A stretch of 10,145 nt of DNA, from assembly GCA_026770585.1 (NCBI GenBank), contig MU646662.1, forward strand, positions 333,936 to 344,080. The letters are read 5' to 3'. The notes beneath the pieces are model-generated. The model had not been told where the DNA came from. It searched no databases and was given only the letters and a program-made list of their open reading frames with translations. Below, in pieces: positions 6,801-10,145 of this stretch. Source of the DNA: Baffinella frigidus (Eukaryota; Cryptophyceae; Cryptomonadales; Baffinellaceae). The translations under genes were made by a program, and so were the position numbers. Position 1 is the stretch's first letter, and every line of letters begins with the position of its first letter.

Positions 6801-9800
6801 GCGCCAGGGGCATGCAGTAGTGCTCTCGTCGGTTTCTGCATCTGAGCCTACGAACGGGTGGATGTGTTTTGATGGAGGAACGGGGGCACCATGCATGTTT
6901 CAGACACCAGCAATCCAGTAGTGCCCACTCGTCACTGCACGCGGACACGGACAGTGCAGTGATAGCTTATGTCACAGGGCGGGTGGGTATGTTCAGATGG
7001 CGGCTCGAGAGGTAGCAGTGCCTGCGCGTCACTGCACGGGTGACTCGTGGTAGCGTGAGGTGACTGGTGGTAGCGTGAAACCCCTTACTGAGGAGGTCCG
7101 TACCTGGCCAAGAGGTGACTCGTGGTAGCGTGAGGTGCGTCACTGCACGGGCCCGTGCAGACGCGTCAAAACTCTCTGGGGTCCTCACAGCGCGAAAGCA
7201 CGGGCCCGTGCAAACTCTCCACGTGACGTAAGCTAACACTGGGCGTATCGTTAGGGTATAGGGTTCAATGCGGCCCCTGGATCTGAGCCTATGCATCTGG
7301 TCCTGCATTTTTAGGTGGATAGGTTATGATGGCGGCACGAGGGGCAGCAGTGCCCGAGTGTCGGAGCGAGTGGCGAAACGTCCTTCTCTGTCACGGTCGA
7401 GCCTAGGGATTGGATGTATTGGGTTTGGGGGTTAGATAAATTTTTGGTTAGGGGTTAGATGGAATGAGTTTAGGGATTCGATAAAATGAGTTGAGGGGTT
7501 AGATAAAGATAGGGATTCGATAAAATCAGTTCACGGATTAGACCACGTGAGTTCACGGATTACGTGAGTTCAGGGATTACATAAATTGCTGCTTCATCTA
7601 ATCTCTAAACCCCAAACCCCAAACCCCGGTGAACTGTGGTCCTCAACCCTAAACCCTAACCCCAGGACCTCGAGGCGGAGGAGACCCCCGAGACGATGAT
7701 GATCTCGGTCCTGACCAACGACCTCTCGGACACTGGCCGTGCGGACCGCGACAACTACGTGCAGTGGCTGCGCTTCCTGTGGGAGTCGTACCGCGCGTGT
7801 CTCGAGGTCCGTCCGTGTTCTTCGTGTTTGTCTTTCACGCCGTTGTCGCTCGCAAGCCTAGAACAGAGTGGTCTAAAATAGTTATGGTTGAGGGATTGCG
7901 GGTTGAGGGTGAGGGAGAGGGCGGACCGCGACAACTACCAGCAGTGGCTGCGCTTCCTCTGGGAGTCGTACCGCGTCTCGAGGTCCTTCCTCTTCGTCTT
8001 CGTCTTCTGCTTCTTCTTCTTTGTCACTCGCGTAGGATCCGTTATTCGATAGTTTCTTCTTTGTCACTCGCAAGCGTAGAATCGGTAGTTGGATAGTCAC
8101 CGGCCCTAATCCGGTGGTTGGTTCAGGGACTCGGGTGTAGGGTTCGAACGACCTGTCGTGCAGAAAGCCTAGAACAGAGTGGTCTAAAATAGTTATGGTT
8201 GAGGGATTACGGGTTAAGGGTGAGGGAGAGGGCGGACCGCGACAACTACCAGCAGTGGCTGCGCTTCCTGTGGGGATCCTGCCGCGCGTGTCTCGAGGTC
8301 CCGCCTGACAAGATTGATTTGACCAGAGTTTTTTTTTCTCACCTCGAGTGTTTCATTTTTTTTGTCTCGAGGGATTAGGTTACGTGCCCTCACGTTTAAT
8401 ATTTTTTATATCTCCAGGGATTAGGGCTACGTGCCCTCACGGGCTAGCGCACATATCCGCGTCCTTATCCGGGGAAACCTGTTTTTCTTTAGTTTGATGG
8501 CAAGGAAAATTACTACACAAATGCTTTAATATGAACGAATTGTGTAGTGATTTTCTTGCCGTCAAACTAAAGAAAAATAGGTTTCCCCGCAAAAGTCCGT
8601 GTTATGACGGATCACGGGATAGCCGCATGTGGATGTGAACGTTGAGGGTGCAGGTCGTTTCCCCCCTTGTTTTGGTGATGTGAAAGTGCGGCGGGGGCTT
8701 GGGGTGGGGCGCGCCGGGGGGCAGATTTGGGAGATACGGATTGGTGCTAGCTAACACCAATCCGTATGGGAGATACGGATTGGTGCTAGCTAACACCAAT
8801 CCGTATCTCGTTAACATTCCCAGGGGATGTTGGCCCCGTTGATGCTTGACATCGACGCATTCTGGAAATCCGCATGCTCGAATTCTCATTGGGGATTCGA
8901 GAGTGGTCACTCTCGGGTGAGATGTTGCGAGAAGTTCGGGTTTCGGGTTCCTGCCACCAGCAACCCGTAGCATCTTTTAACGGATCCTTGCAAGAATCCT
9001 GGAACGAATTGCTTTTTTCGCTTTTTTCGTAGGACCCTACCGTAGGAGTCCCTAGGGGCCTCGGAATTGCTGACGGGCGATACGGACAGATATGTCCGGT
9101 TTAGCTGAAATTTACTACAGTACCCGATCCGGTTGTAAGCTGTTTCGGATTGCTGGTGGTGGTGTCGTACGCGCAGGCTAGCTGTCAGCTCGCGGATAGG
9201 GATTAGGGATTGGGGAATAGGGCTTAGGATTTAGGATTAGGGTTTAGCGCCTAGACCCTCATCCTAAATCCTGAGCCCTATTCCCCAATCCCTAATCCCT
9301 GATGCCAAGACCCTATTCCCGAAACCGTATTCCCCGTTCCCTATTCCTTGAAGCATATTCCCCAAACCCGAAACCCTGATCCCAACCAATCCCTGAACAC
9401 GGTTCCCGATTCCCCAGATGCCATTTTCTATTCGCTACATCCTACATTTTACATCTTATATTTCCTATTCCCTACTTCCTATATCCTGCACCATAATCCT
9501 AATCCGTATTCCCCTAGCCCCAACCCCTGATCCTAATCCCCAAATCTCTAACCAGGTGCTGAAGAACAACCCCAAGCTCGAAAAGCTGTACGCGGAGACT
9601 GCGAACAAGACGTTCAAGTTCTGCGTCAAGTACAAGCGGAAGGTCCTGATTCTCTCAAAAGTTGACGAGTTTGTATCGGGAAGCTCCTGAACCCACCTCC
9701 TGAACCCACCACTCCACTAACCCCGAGAGGTCTAGCCCCTGAACCCCCCAGCCACTAGAACAAGAGGAAGGTTCAAACCACATCTCGAAACCCTTCATGA

Positions 9801-9977
9801 AGGGATCACTTTCCTCGTGCCCCGCACCCAAATGCTAAACCCTAAGCTCCAAACCTTCATTCTTGAGCGCGAAACCCTAAACCCTCAACCCTAAACCCTC
9901 AGGTTGAGTTCCGGCGTCTCAAGGATCTCCTCAAGAACCACCTGACCAACGCGCAGCTCTCGCACAACGTGTCGCCG
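3772..9977 (+). CDS. EIF3A: eIF3a, translation initiation factor 3 subunit a (N-terminal part, seven exons, continues past the window)
   Basis: eIF3a is the largest scaffold subunit of the cytoplasmic eIF3 complex, which binds the 40S ribosomal subunit during translation initiation. The coding sequence is split over 3772-3820, 4214-4330, 5143-5246, 5651-5743, 7666-7806, 9556-9642 and 9903-9977, which total 666 bases or 222 codons with no stop. In order the product shows PENALKRA (residues 8-15), SKRHRAW (37-43), AKEGLIQYR (67-75), DLEAEETPE (122-130), FLWESYR (158-164), FKFCVKYKRK and EFRRLKDLLKNHL (199-211). These match the family's N-terminal helical repeats in order and spacing; the PCI and spectrin-like regions would lie beyond the window. 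The first two introns are phase 1 and the rest phase 0. I identified it from remembered family motifs, not a search. Identity is very likely; exact exon ends are inferred from phase and GT/AG. Confidence 0.9.
3821..4213 (+). other. eIF3a intron 1
   Basis: The intron runs from GTGCGG to CCCAACAG and is G-rich and non-coding, although its first ~200 bases stay open in the exon 1 frame. TCCCTTCCGGCTGG and GGCTGGACGGCTACGG at 3877-3904 recur almost unchanged at 111-134, upstream of the gene. Unlike the later introns, its end is CCCCCCCTCCCAACAG rather than a CCCTAA repeat. Confidence 0.8.
4214..4330 (+). CDS. EIF3A: eIF3a exon 2 (residues 17-56)
   Basis: After a CCCAACAG acceptor, two bases complete a Glu codon and 38 codons follow, including LDTLENVIKSKRHRAW and ELILKKFL. 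Animal and plant eIF3a have KSKKHRTW or TSKRYRAW here, followed by a helix ending in Tyr/Phe-Leu. The exon ends with one G before the donor GTGCCC, again phase 1. Past that point the intron changes to CT-rich and then G-rich low-complexity sequence. Confidence 0.88.
4331..5142 (+). other. eIF3a intron 2
   Basis: It begins GTGCCCCCCCTCTC, followed by CTCTCAATCTA repeats. A 15-bp direct repeat, ATCTATTTGGGCTC, appears near 4367 and 4475. The middle is highly G-rich (G runs at 4525-4565, 4655-4700 and 4861-4873), with GAGGGGTGCACGCGG twice between 4741 and 4790. The last ~130 bases are C-strand telomere-like (CCGAACCCTAAACCCC...CCCTAACCCAG). A partial exon 3 copy lies at 5064-5090. Open frames on both strands here are low-complexity Gly/Pro/Arg. 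Confidence 0.8.
5064..5090 (+). pseudogene. partial copy of the intron 2 / exon 3 junction
   Basis: CCAGGGCTGTGAACCGAGTG resembles the real junction CCAGGGCTGTGTACCGAGCG at 5139-5158. The likeness fades after about 20 bases. It duplicates the acceptor and first codons of exon 3 and changes Cys-Thr to a TGT-to-TGA stop in that frame. Confidence 0.6.
5143..5246 (+). CDS. EIF3A: eIF3a exon 3 (residues 56-90)
   Basis: The acceptor is the end of a telomere-like run, CCCTAACCCAG. The exon then reads (G)LCTERREPRR, AKEGLIQYRSIAANAEK and GPASFLS. It matches the family's LCVDL..., AKDGLIQYR and helix region. It must end at or before 5246, because the next in-frame codons are GTT TGA; TCG followed by GTTTGA fits a phase 0 donor. 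Residue 56 becomes Gly where most homologues have Asp or Glu. Diverged copies of this exon lie on both sides of it, at 5064-5090, 5343-5433 and 5471-5507. Confidence 0.85.
5290..5307 (-). pseudogene. inverted fragment of exon 4 inside intron 3
   Basis: TTGATGAACGAATTCACG is the reverse complement of exon 4 bases 5653-5670 with one mismatch in 18. It lies between telomere-like repeats upstream of the real exon. Confidence 0.55.
5343..5433 (+). pseudogene. diverged copy of exon 3 and its donor
   Basis: From CATTCAG to TGAACCCTGCACC the copy is almost identical to exon 3 and the first bases of intron 3. Base changes include TAC to TTC, ATC to ATT and AAC to AAT, and the tail TCCTTCCTCTCGGTTTGAA is intact. 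The front has lost about 20 bases between ACCGAG and GGCTC. No acceptor precedes it. It is a truncated shadow of exon 3, not an alternative exon that I can support. Confidence 0.8.
5471..5507 (+). pseudogene. second, shorter copy of the end of exon 3
   Basis: AATGCGGAGAAAGGCCCTGC followed by TTTCCTCTCGGTTT matches the last third of exon 3 and its donor, with small differences. It shares AATGCGGAGAA with the 5343 copy rather than the AACGCGGAGAA of the exon, which suggests that it was copied from that copy. Confidence 0.7.
5651..5743 (+). CDS. EIF3A: eIF3a exon 4 (residues 91-121)
   Basis: The exon has 31 codons between CCGAACCCAG and the donor GTGAGT, the only textbook-like donor in the gene. 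It encodes VVNSFINDGEAAVKEAEKK, then a Gly/Ala-containing segment ending NLQ. The charged Ala/Glu/Lys helix corresponds to the family segment rich in Ala, Glu and Lys that precedes the DLEA/DLDN motif. A short inverted copy of its first bases lies at 5290-5307 in intron 3. Confidence 0.85.
5850..6006. mobile_element. 157-bp long-hairpin MITE-like element in intron 4
   Basis: The left arm, ATAGGGTAACGGCCTGAAAA through CCTACCGTAGGCCGAG (5850-5915), pairs with 5936-6006 with few mismatches and one ~6-bp insertion in the right arm. The ~20-base loop carries GATCCTAGGATC. It has no coding capacity. Its structure fits a foldback or MITE-like non-autonomous DNA element. Its core CCTACSGTAGG is shared with the 1324-2365 element and the site at 9032-9051. 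Confidence 0.75.
6055..6106. repeat. 52-bp AT-rich hairpin in intron 4
   Basis: AATATCATCAATGATT at 6055-6070 pairs perfectly with 6091-6106. The middle (ATCAAATATTTGAT) is itself palindromic. It lies just downstream of the 157-bp hairpin. Confidence 0.75.
6385..7360. repeat. degenerate ~90-150-bp repeat array in intron 4
   Basis: A composite unit recurs at about 6400, 6493, 6580/6718, 6778, 6855, 6976 and 7312. It reads roughly GGTGGATATGTTCTGATGG, AGGAACGGGGGCACCATG, GTTCAGACACCAGCAATCCA, GTAGTGCACGCGTTACTGCA. CAGACACCAGCAATCCAGTA is identical at 6435-6454 and 6901-6920. Units vary in length and some lack blocks. Interleaved are TGACTCGTGGTAGCGTGA three times (7041-7058, 7061-7078, 7116-7133) and the palindrome GCACGGGCCCGTGC twice (7145-7158, 7198-7211). 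Confidence 0.7.
6590..6745. repeat. nested palindromes with a 19-bp tandem repeat
   Basis: GTTATGATGGGGGTACGGGG at 6590-6609 pairs perfectly with 6618-6637. Next, 6638-6663 (ATTGCAGGTGTCTGAACC...) pairs with 6720-6745 with one mismatch. GTACCCCCATCATAAC occurs four times (6622, 6667, 6686, 6705), the last three at 19-bp spacing. Confidence 0.8.
7666..7806 (+). CDS. EIF3A: eIF3a exon 5 (residues 122-168)
   Basis: The exon is phase 0 at both ends and has 47 codons: DLEAEETPETMMISVLTND, then LSDTGRADRDNYVQW, then LRFLWESYRACLE. It matches the family's DLEA/DLDN-x-x-PE motif, the SxVSGE-like strand and FLWESYR. The acceptor is CTAACCCCAG and the donor GTCCGT. The first ten bases around the acceptor (7665-7674) and the ten around the donor (7801-7810) are exact inverted repeats. 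The second half of the exon occurs twice more in intron 5. Confidence 0.9.
7921..7987 (+). pseudogene. first copy of the 3' half of exon 5
   Basis: It begins GCGGACCGCGACAACTACCA and keeps the FLWESYR codons. Compared with 7741-7810 it has CAG for GTG (Gln for Val), CTC for CTG, and a 4-base deletion after TACCGC that shifts the frame before the donor. It cannot replace the exon as it stands. Confidence 0.85.
8232..8300 (+). pseudogene. second copy of the 3' half of exon 5
   Basis: It is the same length as the exon 5 segment, with no indel, and ends in the same CTCGAG-GTCC junction. Like the first copy it has CAG where the exon has GTG. GAG TCG TAC has become GGA TCC TGC, so the conserved WESYR reads WGSCR. 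The frame is open, but the loss of conserved residues and the missing 5' half of the exon point to a non-functional copy. Confidence 0.85.
8470..8589. mobile_element. 120-bp long-hairpin MITE-like element in intron 5
   Basis: The left arm CGGGGAAACCTGTTTTTCTT through ACTACACAA (8470-8520) pairs with 8539-8589 with only a few mismatches. The loop is about 18 bases. It is AT-rich against its surroundings and has no coding capacity. TTACTACACAAATGC is shared with the nested repeat at 1837-1851. Confidence 0.75.
8731..8809. repeat. duplicated palindrome, period 39 bp
   Basis: Two copies of a palindrome (ATACGGATTGGTG, a CTAGCTAA centre, CACCAATCCGTAT) lie at 8734-8767 and 8773-8806. They are separated by a few bases. 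The outer GAGATACGG and CCGTATCTC also pair across the whole block. Confidence 0.85.
9032..9051. repeat. 20-bp palindromic site with the CCTACCGTAGG core
   Basis: GGACCCTACCGTAGGAGTCC is an almost perfect palindrome. Its GGACCCTACSGTAGG part matches the termini of the 1324-2365 element, so it may be a remnant or solo end of that family. Confidence 0.55.
9198..9300. repeat. 103-bp inverted repeat of telomere-like sequence
   Basis: AGGGATTAGGGATTGGGGAA through GGATTAGGGT (from 9198) pairs with ACCCTCATCC through CCCTAATCCCT ending at 9300. The arms are about 45 bases with few mismatches. The left arm is G-strand-like and the right arm C-strand-like. Confidence 0.8.
9556..9642 (+). CDS. EIF3A: eIF3a exon 6 (residues 169-197)
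   Basis: The exon has 29 codons beginning VLKNNPKLEKLYAETANK and ending TFKFCVKYKRK. Plant and animal eIF3a have LRNNSKLE.LY...A..AF.FC..YKR at this place. The acceptor is CTAACCAG. The donor GTCCTG at 9643 is atypical, but ending there joins directly to VEFRRL in exon 7. The frame stays open past it to a TGA at 9688, which gives only unrelated residues. Confidence 0.88.
9643..9902 (+). other. eIF3a intron 6
   Basis: This is the shortest intron, from GTCCTG to CCCTCAG. It has CTGAACCCAC repeats, a small hairpin ACCCTTCATGAAGGGAT near 9790, and AACCCTAAACCCT repeats over the last ~75 bases up to the acceptor. Confidence 0.8.
9903..9977 (+). CDS. EIF3A: eIF3a exon 7 (residues 198-222, 3' boundary uncertain)
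   Basis: After CCCTCAG the exon encodes VEFRRLKDLLKNHL, TNAQLSHN and VSP. EFRRL followed by NHL is the conserved eIF3a continuation. An in-frame TAA lies at 9993-9995, too early for a protein normally of several hundred to over a thousand residues. The exon therefore probably ends at GTCAAC (9978), or at one of the earlier GTs (9969, 9971). The sequence after 9978 is a C-rich telomere-like repeat, as in the gene's other introns. Confidence 0.8.
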
Positions 9978-10145
9978 GTCAACCCCCAGCCCTAAACATT
10001 CAACCCAACCCTCCAAACCCTGAACCTCTCAACCCTAAACCCCAAACCTTCAACCCTAAACCCCAGACCTTCAACCCAAACCCCTCAACCCCTCAACCCC
10101 TTAACCCCTCAACCCCTCAACCCCAAACCCCAAACCCCAAACCTT
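9978..10145 (+). repeat. C-strand telomere-like repeats at the start of eIF3a intron 7
   Basis: The stretch consists of CCCTAAACC, CTTCAACC and CCCCTCAAC words of uneven length, running to the window edge. It is degenerate and lies inside a gene, so it is interstitial rather than a chromosome end. Confidence 0.7.

Larger units (their letters stand above)
5744..7665 (+). other. eIF3a intron 4
   Basis: This is the longest intron, from GTGAGT to CTAACCCCAG. In order it holds GTTCAGCGTTCAGCG and G-strand telomere-like repeat, a 157-bp hairpin element (5850-6006), a 52-bp AT-rich hairpin (6055-6106), GGTGAAGGAACCT repeats (6192-6270), a large degenerate repeat array (6385-7360), G-strand GGGGTTAGATAAA-type repeats (7410-7580), and C-strand repeats ending at the acceptor. 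No coding sequence is recognised. Confidence 0.8.
7855..8300 (+). repeat. tandem duplication (~311-bp period) carrying exon 5 copies
   Basis: The segment 7855-7987, starting AGCCTAGAACAGAGTGGTCT, recurs at 8166-8300 with few differences. Each repeat has ~65 bp of intron followed by the exon 5 3' half. Between them is a smaller internal duplication of TTCTTCTTTGTCACTCGC (about 8012 and 8054). Confidence 0.8.
7807..9555 (+). other. eIF3a intron 5
   Basis: It runs from GTCCGT to CTAACCAG. It contains two exon 5 copies within a ~311-bp duplicated block (7855-8300), T-rich sequence (8325-8365), a 120-bp hairpin (8470-8589), a duplicated palindrome (8731-8809), small hairpins near 8879-8920, a CCTACCGTAGG palindrome (9032-9051), a telomere-like inverted repeat (9198-9300), and C-strand repeats to the acceptor. 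A minus-strand open frame of 123 codons at 8602-8973 only translates the palindromes. Confidence 0.8.

Noticed and set aside
6590-7133. possible CRISPR array
   Set aside because: Repeats are irregular, palindromic and without uniform spacers. The setting is a eukaryotic intron.
7921-8300. functional mutually exclusive alternatives to exon 5
   Set aside because: The copies lack the exon's first half and an in-phase acceptor. One is frameshifted and the other loses conserved residues.
8602-8973. 123-codon minus frame with a repeated YGLVLASTNPYLP segment
   Set aside because: The protein repeat is only the duplicated palindrome at 8731-8809 read in one frame.
9903-9995. gene ending at the TAA at 9993-9995
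   Set aside because: It would give a protein of ~227 residues, far too short for eIF3a. A donor is available before it, at 9978.
9978-10145. chromosome end (true telomere)
   Set aside because: The repeats are degenerate and follow an exon of an incomplete gene, so they are interstitial.

Overview
The window is nuclear DNA of a eukaryote. It holds the 5' part of one protein-coding gene on the + strand, and everything else is repeats, hairpins and non-coding DNA. No single open reading frame gives a recognisable protein. Seven short blocks, at 3772-3820, 4214-4330, 5143-5246, 5651-5743, 7666-7806, 9556-9642 and 9903-about 9977, splice in register into one 222-residue N-terminus. It reads as subunit a of translation initiation factor 3 (eIF3a): PENALKRA, SKRHRAW, AKEGLIQYR, FLWESYR, FKFCVKYKRK and EFRRLKDLLKNHL appear in the family order. 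Each block is flanked by GT and AG, and the phases agree. The gene runs off the right edge.

The organism is probably a GC-rich unicellular eukaryote. Several residues (the ELxxVxQK and RAW stretches, DLEAExxPE, EFRRL..NHL) look closer to plant than animal eIF3a, and the interspersed repeats resemble the plant/green-algal telomere word CCCTAAA. A green-lineage alga is therefore my best guess, but this is inference and I cannot name a species.

Layout. 1-1323: G-rich, degenerate telomere-like repeats (a 14-bp tandem near 477-560) and small hairpins. 1324-2365: a ~1.04-kb element with ~100-bp terminal inverted repeats and no recognisable transposase. 2366-2690: related inverted-repeat debris. 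2776-3768: a very GC-rich upstream region, perhaps promoter and 5' UTR, whose last bases look like a splice acceptor one base before the start codon. 3772-9977: the eIF3a exons, with introns of about 393, 812, 404, 1922, 1749 and 260 bp. 9978-10145: C-rich telomere-like repeat at the start of the next intron.

Two things stand out. First, the introns contain diverged copies of the neighbouring exons: exon 3 has a partial copy before it and two after it, exon 5 has two copies of its 3' half after it, and a short inverted piece of exon 4 lies in intron 3. Second, introns 2 to 6 end in C-strand telomere-like repeats that run into the acceptor AG, and introns 2 to 5 also contain G-strand versions further upstream, so they could fold back. 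Introns 4 and 5 also host long hairpin elements. Together this looks like a gene whose introns grow by local copying, telomere-like repeat spread and insertion of hairpin elements.
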